Shown in pieces: positions 29,616 through 38,892 of a stretch of 64,000 nt of DNA. The position numbers were made by a program, and so were the translations under genes. The notes beneath the pieces are model-generated. The model was given only the letters and a program-made list of their open reading frames with translations. It ran no database searches and was not told where the DNA came from. This DNA is from Labrenzia sp. R4_2 (lineage in GTDB: Bacteria > Pseudomonadota > Alphaproteobacteria > Rhizobiales > Stappiaceae). The number at the start of each line of letters is the position of its first letter. The first letter of the stretch is position 1. Location: assembly GCF_017743865.1 (NCBI RefSeq), contig NZ_JAGHRJ010000001.1:868001-932000 (forward strand), written 5' to 3'.

Positions 29616-31976
29616 ATGAATTCTGTGCGGCAGACCTACACAGACGACGATATGGCGTTGGATCTCGGCGGGCTTTTGAAGGCTTTGGCGCGGTCATTGC
29701 TGTGGCTGGTCCCTTTGACCCTTTTGATGACGTTGGTTGTTTTCATCGCCCTGCAATTCGTTGCACCCAAATATATGGGCGAGGCTCGGGTTCTGATCGA
29801 AAGCACGGAAATCAACATTCCAGGTGGGACACGAGGTGTTGAAGGCGAGCGTGCTTTGCTCGATACCGAGGGTGTTGCCAGTCAGATCCAGCTCCTGATG
29901 GCAACAGACCTTGCCCGCAAGGTCGTCCGGAAGATGGATCTCGCCGCCGTGCCGGAGTTCGGTGCCCGCGGAGGGATGTCTTTTCTTGATAAGGTCCTGA
30001 CAATCTTTGGATTTGATCGTAAGCCTTCAGGCGACTCTGCTGAAGAACGCGTGCTCAAGCACTACTACGAAAACCTGGAGGTCTACCGCCTCGACGAATC
30101 GCGTGTTATTGCCGTCGACTATGCGTCTGAAAATCCACTTTTGGCCTCCGAAGTCGCAAACGCGATTGTCGACGAGTTTCTGGAGCTGCAGTCCAGCGCC
30201 AAACGGCAGACGACAGAAATCACATCCGCTGCGTTGGAGCCGCAAATCGTGGAATTGCGGAAAAAGGTGCAATCGGCCCGCCAGGCCGTTGCAGACTTCA
30301 GGGCGCGGGCCGACCTGTTGATCGGTGCGGACAACATTCCGCTTAATCAACAGCAATTGGCGGATACGAGCAGTGACTATTCCGCGGCGCAAGCTGCGAA
30401 AGCTGAAGCTCAGGCCAAGGCCGAACTGATCCGCGAACTATTGAATTCCGGTGGATCCTTGGAGACTGCAACGGATGTCCTGAATTCTCAGCTCATTCAG
30501 CGTTTGCGGGAGCGCCAAGTTGAAATCCAGTCCAACATCGCCGAACTGTCGATCACGCTTCTGCCCAACCATCCGCAAATCAAGGCCCTGCAATCTCAGC
30601 TGAGTGACTACGACCGTCAGATTCGTTCAGAAGCGCGTAAAGTGCTTGAGGGGCTGGAAAACGATGCGCGGGTTGCTAGTCAGCAGGCCTTGGCGCTCGA
30701 GCGGCGTCTGGACGAGTTAAAGGTCGCAGCCGCGAAGTCCAATGCGGATCAGGCCCGCCTCAGCGAACTGGAACGGGAAGCCGATGCAAAGGCGGCCCAG
30801 CTTGACCAGTTGTTGCTTAGTTTTCAGGAAGCCGATACGCGTTTACGCGCGCAGCTCCTGCCAGCTGATGCCCGAATTGTTTCCCGGGCCAATGTCCCGG
30901 TTGAGCCCTTCTCTCCGAAAGTGGTCTCTAGCACCATCATTGCAGCCCTGGTCACGTTCATCTTGGGAACGGCCTTTGTAATCATGCGCGAATTGCTCAC
31001 GGGACGGGCTCTTTACTCACCTGCGCAGCCCCAAGGAACTGCCAACCCGGGAACCGGATCAGCTCCCGTGCCACCGGCGCGCGATGCCGGTGGGGCTTTC
31101 ACATGGGGCCCGTCTTATGCAGGCGGATACCAAGGCTACAGTTTCGGCAGTGAAATCGGGGCGGGCGCTGAGCCGAAAAAACCACGGGTGGAACCGGATC
31201 TCGACGATGACAGCACTGTTGCTCCTATACCTGCACAAAGGGAGGTCGGCAGTCCGCCAAACCGACGGTCGAAGCGCAGAGGCAACTATGACCAGGACGT
31301 CGCGCCAGACTGGCTCGGCGCAATGCGCTCGACCCCGAAAGATCCTGTTGAGGAGCCTGAGGAGGACGATGTCGCCATACCGGCGGCGGCGCCTCTTCCA
31401 TCTAGCGAGCCGCAGGCGGCTTCTGACGTCGACCCGACCGGCCGGATCGTTGTTCTGAGCGTTGATGAGCCGGATCTTTCACACAGGCTCGCTTTTGACC
31501 TCGCCCACCGGGCAGCAGGAAAGGGCGATACAGCGCTGTTTCTGGAAGTCTTTCCGGAACAGTTCAATTCGCGAGGGGCGGAGGGCTTCTCAGACATTGT
31601 TTCTGGCGCGGCGCCGTTTGCGAAGGTCGTCTACCGGGATGCCGGGTCGAAGGCGCACATTATTGAAGCCGGCCGTGTCGAGATCACCGATGAAATGGTT
31701 GAGTCCGACCGCTTCAAGCTCGCGCTCGACGCAATCAAGAAGACCTACCACACCATCGTTGTGGATCTTGGGGCGATCGATGGAACGCTCGCCAGCGCCC
31801 GCATGCTGAGTTTTGCGGACCGTGTGCTGATCGCCGCGAGTGGACCAGATCACAATCACGAACTCGAAAGTGCGGCAAACCTTCTGGCACATAACACTGG
31901 CGCGGATGTGGAGATCGTCATTGCAGGTGGCCCCGGTTCCGGACCACGGCGCAATGGAGATGGTCACGCTGCGTGA
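29616..31976 (+). CDS. Wzc/GumC-like polysaccharide copolymerase with degenerate ATPase domain
   Basis: 786 residues. Wzz domain at about 14-110 with a first membrane helix near 32-55, a long coiled coil (about 190-400) and a second helix near 440-460. Then a Pro/Gly/Asp-rich linker (about 470-610) and a CpsD-like P-loop fold. In that fold the Walker A position reads SVDEPDLSHRLAFDLA (no GK[ST]) and the A' position reads LFLEVFPE (no conserved acidic pair). There is no C-terminal tyrosine cluster. It should control chain length/export, but kinase activity looks lost. Start ATG has GGAG 8-9 bases before. Confidence 0.9.
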   Translation: MNSVRQTYTDDDMALDLGGLLKALARSLLWLVPLTLLMTLVVFIALQFVAPKYMGEARVLIESTEINIPGGTRGVEGERALLDTEGVASQIQLLMATDLARKVVRKMDLAAVPEFGARGGMSFLDKVLTIFGFDRKPSGDSAEERVLKHYYENLEVYRLDESRVIAVDYASENPLLASEVANAIVDEFLELQSSAKRQTTEITSAALEPQIVELRKKVQSARQAVADFRARADLLIGADNIPLNQQQLADTSSDYSAAQAAKAEAQAKAELIRELLNSGGSLETATDVLNSQLIQRLRERQVEIQSNIAELSITLLPNHPQIKALQSQLSDYDRQIRSEARKVLEGLENDARVASQQALALERRLDELKVAAAKSNADQARLSELEREADAKAAQLDQLLLSFQEADTRLRAQLLPADARIVSRANVPVEPFSPKVVSSTIIAALVTFILGTAFVIMRELLTGRALYSPAQPQGTANPGTGSAPVPPARDAGGAFTWGPSYAGGYQGYSFGSEIGAGAEPKKPRVEPDLDDDSTVAPIPAQREVGSPPNRRSKRRGNYDQDVAPDWLGAMRSTPKDPVEEPEEDDVAIPAAAPLPSSEPQAASDVDPTGRIVVLSVDEPDLSHRLAFDLAHRAAGKGDTALFLEVFPEQFNSRGAEGFSDIVSGAAPFAKVVYRDAGSKAHIIEAGRVEITDEMVESDRFKLALDAIKKTYHTIVVDLGAIDGTLASARMLSFADRVLIAASGPDHNHELESAANLLAHNTGADVEIVIAGGPGSGPRRNGDGHAA

Positions 31977-32012
31977 ATGCGCGCCAATTTGTTGGGCAGA
32001 GGCTAAGGAAGC

Positions 32013-33215
32013 TTAGTTTCCAGATGCGCGCATCTGCCGGAGTTTTTTGACCATCGTCCACAGCCGGTCGGAGTTGCGGATGCGCGATTTCAAGCGTGTT
32101 TTTGCCATTTGGACTACGGAATATATCTTGCCCTTGGCTGTTCTGGCGTACCGGCTGTCGCACATGGGTTCTGGGCGGGTCCAGCTCGTCTTGTAGTGCT
32201 CCTCGCCGATGCCAAGGTCAAGCGTTGTTGTTTCCGGGTCGGCGCAAATCTTCTCAACGATCTCTCGTATCAAAACCAGTCCCGGGCTGTTTTTCAAAAA
32301 CTCATCATGCGCAACACTGTTCGAATAGGCGTGGAGTGTGTCGTCATCTCGCGCGCACAAATATGTTGCCCTGATCTGCCCTGAGACCGACAGGGTCCAT
32401 ATTTTGAGGGGCGCACTCGTGATGTTCGGCGTCACGGGTAGGGCGGTGCTTTGAGTTGCCTTATGTAAAAACGCCTTCGCCTCAGGGCCGGAAAAAGCAT
32501 TCGGGATGCCGGTGATCTGAGCGCGCGCCTCGCGCTGCTCAAGAAATGCCTCAAGCCCGGCTTCTATTTCCGCCGGTTGCTGGCAGACCCGGATCTCATA
32601 ATTGCCGGCTTCCTGGAGGTGTCGCTGTTTCCGGGTAAGGTTCTTGCGCGCAGACTTGCTATGCAGGGCTTTGAAAACGTCCTCGAATGTGTCGGTGACG
32701 GACCCGCGGTAAAGCGGGTTGGGGCTTAATTGCGCATTGTCCAGGACCAGAGGGTGCGGCCGGCCATTCCAGTGGCAAGGAACGTTTTGCAAGTCGATGC
32801 AATCGGCACTGCTCTCCTGGCAAACCCGATCAAGAACACTGCGGAGCGTCTCCGGCCCAACTGCTTCATAGAAAGCCTTGTCCCAAAGCCCCGTATTCTG
32901 ATTGCCGAAGCGCGCGCCCAAAAAAGCGAGAACCTTGATACCGTTGTGTGTGAAAAGAGAAAGCGGTAGCAGCAAAACCGGACGTCCCGCCGATCGCAGC
33001 AGTGCAATCAATGGGCGGCTTCGCTCTGCCGTTCCCATTGTTTCTTGGAAAGCCTTGCACCAGAGAAAACCGTGATAGGGATTTCCGATCCCTGCGCTCT
33101 CAAGCTGGGTCCACTCCGACGCAAGTTCTTTAAGGTCTTCTGTCAGTTGCAGATCGTCCTTCCCGGATCCCGATCCGGGGTGGGTGCCAGAGATATCTAT
33201 TGCGGCGGCTGACAT
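32013..33215 (-). CDS. GNAT-type acyltransferase (BioF2/CelD-like)
   Basis: 400 residues. Duplicated GNAT-like folds: an N-terminal half with GFLWCKAFQETMG and PLSLFTHNGIKVLAFLG, and a C-terminal acetyltransf_6-like half with KSARKNLTRKQRHL, LEQREARAQITG, and GLVLIREIVEKICADPETTTLDLGIGEEHYKTSW. Similar proteins sit in cellulose and exopolysaccharide clusters and are thought to acylate sugar or peptide groups; the substrate here is unknown. Convergent with the Wzc-like gene. Confidence 0.82.
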   Translation of the reverse strand: MSAAAIDISGTHPGSGSGKDDLQLTEDLKELASEWTQLESAGIGNPYHGFLWCKAFQETMGTAERSRPLIALLRSAGRPVLLLPLSLFTHNGIKVLAFLGARFGNQNTGLWDKAFYEAVGPETLRSVLDRVCQESSADCIDLQNVPCHWNGRPHPLVLDNAQLSPNPLYRGSVTDTFEDVFKALHSKSARKNLTRKQRHLQEAGNYEIRVCQQPAEIEAGLEAFLEQREARAQITGIPNAFSGPEAKAFLHKATQSTALPVTPNITSAPLKIWTLSVSGQIRATYLCARDDDTLHAYSNSVAHDEFLKNSPGLVLIREIVEKICADPETTTLDLGIGEEHYKTSWTRPEPMCDSRYARTAKGKIYSVVQMAKTRLKSRIRNSDRLWTMVKKLRQMRASGN

Positions 33216-33368
33216 GGGAGATCACTCAATGAAACGGGATTGGTTAAACGGTGGTTAGCTATGTTTGGTGGTGCGCTCATTCGACCAAACTCTAGCGAGA
33301 AATATCAATAATTCTTAAAGAAAAGGTGCGCTAATGGACCGGTTCCAAACACACGGGCCGAGCGGCTG

Positions 33369-34442
33369 ATGAGCATTCGCCAAACAGCAATTACCAACGC
33401 ATTCCGGGTTCTGCAGACGACGGGACTGAGCCAACTCTTCGCACCTTTCACACAAGGCTGCGGCGCTGTGTTCATGTTGCACCGTGTTCGGCCGGCGCGC
33501 GCTGGTGGTTTTCAGCCCAACCGGCACCTTGAGATTTCCCCCGAGTTCCTGCGTGCAACGGTGGAGCGGATCAGGGCCAACGGCTACAAGATCATCGCTT
33601 TGGATGAAGCGGTTGACCTATTGAAATCCGGATATGGCCGGGAACGGTATGCGGTTCTGACTTTTGATGACGGCTATCGGGACAATCTGGAATATGCGCT
33701 TCCGGTCCTGAAAGAACTTGGTGCACCGTTCACCGTGTTTGTCGCAAGCGGTCTGGTGGACAGGTCGAGTGAGCTGTGGTGGTTGGCGCTGGAGCTTATC
33801 ATTGCCGCGAATGATCAGATTGTTTTCTCGTCTGACGCAGACGAGCCGACAGTATGTGAAAGCGTTGACGAAAAGTGTTCTTGTTTCAATCGCCTGGTCG
33901 ATCATTTGAAAAACGATGTGAGCGAACGAGATCAAAGGGCAATCATCCGTGCCTTGTCTAACCAGTACGGAATTGACCTCGCTGAGCTCGCGGACCAGGA
34001 GATGATGACCTGGGATGAGGTGCGGGAACTGGCATCAGATCCACTCGTCACGATTGGCGCTCACACGCACGATCATTTTGCCTTGGCGCGTCTCACCGAA
34101 GAAGCTGCACGGCAGGATATAGAAAAGGGTCTTGAACGGCTCGAAACGGAATTGGGGCAGCGGCCCAAACACTTCGCGTACCCCTATGGGAAACACAACG
34201 CGGTTGACGGGGGCGCTGCCGAGGTTGTCGGCAAATTCGGCTTTGCCTCGGCTGTCACAACATTTCCAGGTGTTTTGCAATCGGCAAGTGCGCGGGACCT
34301 GATGCTTTTGCCACGTGTGTCGCTCAACGGTGTTTATCAGGACCCGGCCTTTGTCGATCAGTATCTAACCGGCGCGCCGTTTGCGCTTTACCGGGCTGCC
34401 AAATGGCTGACGTCCGGTTTTGGACTGCGCGCTCGAACTTAA
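33369..34442 (+). CDS. Polysaccharide deacetylase (NodB/CE4)
   Basis: 357 residues. NodB motif 1 TFDDGYRDN (metal and catalytic Asp), motif 2 GAHTHDH (H-x3-H metal ligands), and the later AYPYGKHN, which stands in for the usual RxPYG-type segment. No clear signal peptide. It should remove N-acetyl groups from an amino-sugar polymer, presumably the exopolysaccharide of this locus. The middle part has a cysteine-containing insertion (VDEKCSCFNRL). Confidence 0.9.
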   Translation: MSIRQTAITNAFRVLQTTGLSQLFAPFTQGCGAVFMLHRVRPARAGGFQPNRHLEISPEFLRATVERIRANGYKIIALDEAVDLLKSGYGRERYAVLTFDDGYRDNLEYALPVLKELGAPFTVFVASGLVDRSSELWWLALELIIAANDQIVFSSDADEPTVCESVDEKCSCFNRLVDHLKNDVSERDQRAIIRALSNQYGIDLAELADQEMMTWDEVRELASDPLVTIGAHTHDHFALARLTEEAARQDIEKGLERLETELGQRPKHFAYPYGKHNAVDGGAAEVVGKFGFASAVTTFPGVLQSASARDLMLLPRVSLNGVYQDPAFVDQYLTGAPFALYRAAKWLTSGFGLRART

Positions 34443-34474
34443 ACTGCGGGCCCGCACTTAAAACGTAATCGCAG

Positions 34475-34687
34475 TCAGCTCTTTTTGCCGCGTTCCATCC
34501 ACCAGATGATGGCGCCTGCAGGGATGACCCAAGCAAGACCAGCAATGGCAAAGTAAGTGAACTGGATAAGCGTCGACGATTCCTGCAATCGGGGCGAGTC
34601 GCCGACCACCATTGCGGTCAGAGCGTAGACAATCACGAACAAGACGAGCGCGACCATACCGATAAACTTGCGGAGCGAGGGAACCAT
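34475..34687 (-). CDS. DUF2842 small membrane protein
   Basis: 70 residues from ATG 34687. Two membrane helices, FIGMVALVLFVIVYALTAMVV and FTYFAIAGLAWVIPAGAIIWWM, ending in RGKKS. The pair of helices with the WVIPAGAIIWWM end matches the alphaproteobacterial DUF2842 family; function unknown. The frame opens at 34765, but the upstream part is not membrane-like. Divergent from ctaA with 136 bases between. Confidence 0.8.
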   Translation of the reverse strand: MVPSLRKFIGMVALVLFVIVYALTAMVVGDSPRLQESSTLIQFTYFAIAGLAWVIPAGAIIWWMERGKKS

Positions 34688-34823
34688 TCTTGACCCGTTC
34701 TGTAACCCAAAGAGCGATGATTTGCCGCGACCCGGCCACAAAGGCTTGCCGCTTTTCCCCAGCACCTATATCTCCCGATAACAAAGGTCAAACCGGTAGA
34801 CGAATTTTGGAGACAACAGGGCA

Positions 34824-35951
34824 ATGACAATGTCCGCGGACAGCCTGGGAACGGCCGGCCAAACAAAAGACATCAAAGACCAGGAATTCATTCGCTCAAG
34901 CCGGGCGATGATCCGCTGGTGGCTCTACGGCGTCTGCTTTCTCATTCTGGTGATGGTGGTCGTGGGTGGGGCGACCCGTTTGACCGAATCCGGGCTTTCG
35001 ATCACGGAATGGAAACCAATCCACGGCGTGATCCCTCCACTGACCGAGGCGGAGTGGCAGGAAGAACTGGAAAAATACCGCCAGATTCCGGAATACCAGC
35101 TGATCAACAAGGGCATGAGCCTTGATGAGTTCAAATTCATCTTCTGGTGGGAATGGGGACACCGTCTGCTCGGACGGGTGATTGGCGTAGCCTTTTTTGT
35201 CCCCATGGTCGTGTTCTGGGCGTCTGGGCGGATTGAACCGTGGCTGAAACCACGGTTGGTGGTTGGTCTGGGCCTAGGCGGTCTGCAAGGGTTCGTCGGC
35301 TGGTGGATGGTGGCATCGGGATTGGTGGAGAGAACAGATGTCAGCCAGTACCGCTTGGCAACTCACCTGACCCTGGCCTTCATTATCTTTGCGTATCTCT
35401 TCTGGATTGCCCGACGACTGGCGCCATATGGTGAGCCGCCCGCTGATACACGCTCCGCTTTGCTGCCGGTTGGCTGGGTGTTTACAGGCTTGTTGTTCCT
35501 GCAGCTGTTCTTTGGCGGTCTTGTCGCGGGTCTGAACGCCGGTTTCACCTACAATACATGGCCGCTGATGGACGGTCAGATGATCCCGTCGGGTCTGTTG
35601 ATGCAGTCACCTGTCTGGCTGAATTTCTTTGAAAACGTCCTGACCGTTCAGTTTCAACACCGGATGGTTGCCTATCTTCTGGGTGCTGCAGCGATTTTTC
35701 TGGTGTGGCGGACCTGCGTTGTAACGGATGCCAAACGGATCCGTTTGCCAGCGTTTCACCTGGCGGCCTTTGTCTTCCTGCAGATGGTTTTCGGGATCGT
35801 CACGCTGCTGGGTTTTGGAAACTACACCGGGGAATTGTCCATGCATCAACTCGGTGTGGCGCTTGTCCACCAGGGCTTTGCTGTCTTCGTGATCGCGGCA
35901 ACGATAGATTACTTGGCAGCCTTGAAAGGCGAGTACTTGATCCGGAACTGA
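34824..35951 (+). CDS. ctaA: Heme A synthase (COX15/CtaA type 2)
   Basis: 375 residues, eight membrane helices. Converts heme O to heme A for aa3 oxidase. Conserved signatures: VVVGGATRLTESGLSITEWKP after the first helix, FWWEWGHRLLGRVIG (heme His), GLQGFVGWWMVASGL, YRLATHLTLA (heme His), FGGLVAGLNAGFTYNTWPLM, QFQHRMVAY and LHQ-type MHQLGVALVHQG. All heme-ligand histidines are present. Standard length for the alphaproteobacterial form. Confidence 0.96.
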   Translation: MTMSADSLGTAGQTKDIKDQEFIRSSRAMIRWWLYGVCFLILVMVVVGGATRLTESGLSITEWKPIHGVIPPLTEAEWQEELEKYRQIPEYQLINKGMSLDEFKFIFWWEWGHRLLGRVIGVAFFVPMVVFWASGRIEPWLKPRLVVGLGLGGLQGFVGWWMVASGLVERTDVSQYRLATHLTLAFIIFAYLFWIARRLAPYGEPPADTRSALLPVGWVFTGLLFLQLFFGGLVAGLNAGFTYNTWPLMDGQMIPSGLLMQSPVWLNFFENVLTVQFQHRMVAYLLGAAAIFLVWRTCVVTDAKRIRLPAFHLAAFVFLQMVFGIVTLLGFGNYTGELSMHQLGVALVHQGFAVFVIAATIDYLAALKGEYLIRN

Positions 35952-35973
35952 CGGATGCACAGAGTTGGAAATG

Positions 35974-36006
35974 AAAACAGCCCGCCGAATCGGCGGGCTG
36001 TTTTTT
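35974..36006. terminator. Bidirectional terminator between ctaA and metY
   Basis: CAGCCCGCCG paired with CGGCGGGCTG around AAT, with AAAA before and TTTTTT after, so it can end both convergent transcripts. Confidence 0.93.
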
Positions 36007-36022
36007 GTCCGTTAGCTAGTTG

Positions 36023-37303
36023 TTAGCCAGCGAGGGCCTGCTCCAGATCGGCAATGATGTCGTCGACATCTTCGAGACCAACCGAGATCCGGACAACATC
36101 CGGACCGGCACCTGCAGATGTCTTTTGGTCATCTGACAGCTGGCGGTGGGTGGTGGAGGCCGGGTGAATGATGAGGCTCCGCGTATCGCCGATATTGGCA
36201 AGGTGTGAGAACAACTCGACCTTGGACACGAGGTTCACCCCGGCGTCGTACCCGCCTTCAACACCAAACGTGAAGACAGCTCCGGCGCCTTTCGGCATGT
36301 ACTTTTGCTGAAGCGCATGGTGCGGATCCTCCGGAAGGGCCGCATAGGACACCCACTTGACCTTGTCATGCCCAGACAAATGCAACGCGACTTTCTTGGC
36401 GTTATCTGAATGGCGCTGCATGCGGAGCGGCAGGGTTTCGATCCCAGTCAGGATCATGAAAGCGTTGAACGGCGAAATCGCCGGGCCCAGATCGCGCAGA
36501 CCAAGAACGCGGCAAGCGATCGCGAAAGCGAAATTGCCGAAGGTCTCGTGCAGAACCATGTTCTGATATTCCGGACGCGGCGATGACAGAAGCGGATAGT
36601 TGCCTGATGCGGACCAGTCGAACGATCCACCGTCAACGATAATGCCGCCCATGGAGTTGCCGTGGCCGCCCATGAACTTGGTCAGGGAATGCAGGACAAT
36701 GTCGGCGCCATGTTCGATCGGCCGGCACAGGTAAGGAGACGCCATGGTGTTGTCGACAACCAGCGGAACGCCCTTTGCCTTGGCTATGGCGGCAATAGCT
36801 TCTATGTCGACGATGATCCCGCCTGGATTGGCAAGGCTTTCGATGAAAATTGCACGGGTCTTGTCATCAATTGCCGCTTCGAAGGACGCCATGTCCGATG
36901 GATCAGCCCATTTCACGCCCCAGCCGAAGCTTTTGAAAGAGTGGTTCAGCTGGTTGATGGAGCCGCCATAGAGCTTGTTGGCCGCCACAATATTGTCGCC
37001 CGGCCGCATGAGCGTATGGAAACAAAGAAGCTGTGCCGAGTGACCGGAAGCGGTTGCGAGCGCGGCTGTACCGCCTTCAAGTGCTGCAACGCGTTCTTCA
37101 AGAACGGCAGTGGTCGGGTTTGTGATGCGGGTGTAAATATTTCCAAAGGCCTGAAGGCCGAACAGGGACGCAGCATGGTCGACATCGTCAAAGACAAATG
37201 AAGACGTCTGATAGATCGGTGTGACCCGAGCACCTGTTGACGGATCTGGTGTCGCGCCTGCGTGGATGGCCAGCGTGGAAAAGCCTGGAATATTTTCGCT
37301 CAT
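36023..37303 (-). CDS. metY: O-acetylhomoserine sulfhydrylase
   Basis: 426 residues, the MetY length (about 30 more than MetZ/MetB). PLP-dependent Cys/Met metabolism family: YxRITNPT near residue 60, GGTAALATASGHSAQ, VDNTMASPYLCRP, and the PLP lysine in HSLTKFMGGHGNSMGG. Makes homocysteine from O-acetylhomoserine and sulfide. A long insertion after the lysine (GSFDWSASGNYPLLSSPRPEYQ) is typical of MetY. O-succinylhomoserine use cannot be excluded. AGGGAGG stands before the ATG. I see no SAM-II riboswitch in the upstream 140 bases. Confidence 0.94.
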   Translation of the reverse strand: MSENIPGFSTLAIHAGATPDPSTGARVTPIYQTSSFVFDDVDHAASLFGLQAFGNIYTRITNPTTAVLEERVAALEGGTAALATASGHSAQLLCFHTLMRPGDNIVAANKLYGGSINQLNHSFKSFGWGVKWADPSDMASFEAAIDDKTRAIFIESLANPGGIIVDIEAIAAIAKAKGVPLVVDNTMASPYLCRPIEHGADIVLHSLTKFMGGHGNSMGGIIVDGGSFDWSASGNYPLLSSPRPEYQNMVLHETFGNFAFAIACRVLGLRDLGPAISPFNAFMILTGIETLPLRMQRHSDNAKKVALHLSGHDKVKWVSYAALPEDPHHALQQKYMPKGAGAVFTFGVEGGYDAGVNLVSKVELFSHLANIGDTRSLIIHPASTTHRQLSDDQKTSAGAGPDVVRISVGLEDVDDIIADLEQALAG

Positions 37304-37443
37304 AAAGAACCTCCCTTGTATATGTGGCGCGCAGTTTGGTCAAAGCCGTGCGGGAGGTCAAAGGATTGATTTCTGAAACCGCGAAAAAACGGAAAAAACG
37401 TTCTTTTTCTGAAAGATAATTGGGTTGGATACTGCTGCAACGC

Positions 37444-37596
37444 TTAGGGCGTTTTGACAAACCGCCGCGGCGAGCGTTCATCGCGCTCCAAATTCATGTC
37501 GGTTTTTATGACAAGATAGATGCCAAACATGAGAACACTGGCCGCAAGAGGCATCACCAAAGCGAGGAGGCCCGTATCTATAACTTCGTAAAGCAT
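37444..37596 (-). CDS. Small single-pass membrane protein
   Basis: 50 residues from the ATG at 37596 (57 from an ATG at 37617). One hydrophobic helix, GLLALVMPLAASVLMFGIYLVI, preceded by an acidic MLYEVID and followed by a charged tail KTDMNLERDERSPRRFVKTP, so probably C-terminus in the cytoplasm. No family recognised. GGA lies 7 bases before the start. Supported by its clear membrane topology; unproven as a gene. Confidence 0.55.
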   Translation of the reverse strand: MLYEVIDTGLLALVMPLAASVLMFGIYLVIKTDMNLERDERSPRRFVKTP

Positions 37597-37896
37597 GGAC
37601 TCGTCCGATCCCAACATGGAACTTCTGTGATGCAATAAAGATAGACCCGTCATGTGCATGAATTGGTAACACCCGTTCCGAAATAAAAAATAAAATTTCC
37701 GGAAAATTGATGAAAATTCTAAATAATGACATGTATTCTGAGATTCAGATGCATTGACTATTTGAAGTCGAAGAATGACGAGCAAGGTGGCCAGCCCAAC
37801 TCAGCCAATACTCATTACACTACCTGTCTTGCGACATCGCGTGTTTTGCCCGCTCTGGCAAGTGCGCTTAGGGAGCTTGCAGTTTCTTCACCGATA

Positions 37897-37989
37897 TCAA
37901 TCTGAAATAGCTCTGAAGATGAGCACCATGACGATGGCGACAACCACAACCAGGTGATAGATAGTGAACTGCGTGAACGGATCGACCAT
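37897..37989 (-). CDS. Very small membrane protein, 30 residues
   Basis: ATG 37989 to TGA 37897. Sequence begins MVDPFTQFTIYHLVVVVAI and is one hydrophobic helix ending FRAISD. A perfect AGGAGG lies 5 bases before the ATG, the strongest ribosome site in this stretch. Too short for usual gene calls. No family recognised. Its single-helix design and the neighbouring 50-residue membrane protein suggest accessory subunits or regulators of a membrane complex (inference). Confidence 0.6.
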   Translation of the reverse strand: MVDPFTQFTIYHLVVVVAIVMVLIFRAISD

Positions 37990-38356
37990 GAATGCCTCCT
38001 GCGGGAAAAGGTCAACAAGTCGTTAAAGTGTCTGTTCACGATATAAAGATTGGGCAAAGAATTTCGCTAACAGTTTAGTCAACTGTTAATCATTGCTGAT
38101 CTCTTAACGATACCTTTGATTGGATCTCGAGTGAAGTGCAATCAGAGGGTGTTTTATTGGTTACCTGTTTCTATACGGCTTGTCAGAAAATCGTTTTGTT
38201 TTTGAAGCAAATAGACAATTGCACATCCACTGTTGCTGCAAAAACATAAATGGCCCGCGACATTTTTACTGCCGTTCCAGATAGTTGTTTCTGAGGCCAA
38301 AAAATGAAATTTGGGCTTTCTTTGGTGATAAATTGTGCCCCATCAGTGCTGAGAGC
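37990..38356. other. AT-rich intergenic stretch without a supported gene
   Basis: About 370 bases, clearly more AT-rich than the neighbours. No frame of useful length, no hairpin with a T-run, no recognised RNA. An 18-codon frame starting at an ATG near 38304 runs to about 38359 and is too short to support. It may hold the promoter of the 30-residue gene. Confidence 0.5.
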
Positions 38357-38887
38357 TTAGGTCTTTTTTGTCGGCGACAAGCCCCTGTGCTGGAAACCGG
38401 CTTTCAGGGCAGGGCGCTTTGAGGAGAGTGTCCGGGAATTGACACCGGCCCAGCCAATCTCTCCAGACAGCCGCCCATATTCGATCTTGGGGCAGCGGTC
38501 CATGACCACCCTGATACCCGCAGCTTCCGCTCGCTGCGCAGCCTCTTCGTGGCGCACGGTCAACTGCATCCAGATAACCTCCGGCAATTTGCCGCTTGCG
38601 ATCACGTCCTCGACGATCTGGCCCGCCGCCTCGGAATTCCGGAAGATATCGATCATGTCCGGCGTGTCCGGCAAGTCTTCCAAAGACGCGTAAGCCTTCT
38701 GTCCAAGGATTTCTTTACCCGCTTGTCCGGGATTGATCGGCCAGACATCATAGCCTTTGGAAAGCATGTACTTCAGCACGAAATATGACGGCCGAACGGT
38801 GTTCGCGCTCGCCCCAATCATCGCGATGGTCTTCACCTCATCCAGAATGCCCTTGATGTAGGTGTCGGAATAGCTGTCGTGGTCCAT
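38357..38887 (-). CDS. CoA-binding protein (YccU/Rossmann type)
   Basis: 176 residues from ATG 38887, beginning MDHDSYSDTYIKGILDEVKTIAMIGAS, as family members do; an ATG 7 codons upstream overlaps the previous gene. Rossmann CoA_binding domain with IGASANTVRPSYFVLKYMLSKGYDVWPINP and a conserved cysteine in VVMDRCPKIEY. Small proteins of this family bind CoA; their role is not known. It is 5 bases after the enoyl-CoA hydratase gene, so co-transcribed. Confidence 0.85.
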   Translation of the reverse strand: MDHDSYSDTYIKGILDEVKTIAMIGASANTVRPSYFVLKYMLSKGYDVWPINPGQAGKEILGQKAYASLEDLPDTPDMIDIFRNSEAAGQIVEDVIASGKLPEVIWMQLTVRHEEAAQRAEAAGIRVVMDRCPKIEYGRLSGEIGWAGVNSRTLSSKRPALKAGFQHRGLSPTKKT

Positions 38888-38892
38888 CGGTA

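Noticed and set aside
37304..37443. SAM-II riboswitch before metY
   Set aside because: Expected for some alphaproteobacterial met genes, but no matching pseudoknot pattern is seen in the 140 bases.
38304..38359. 18-codon frame starting MKFGLSLV
   Set aside because: Too short and without independent support.
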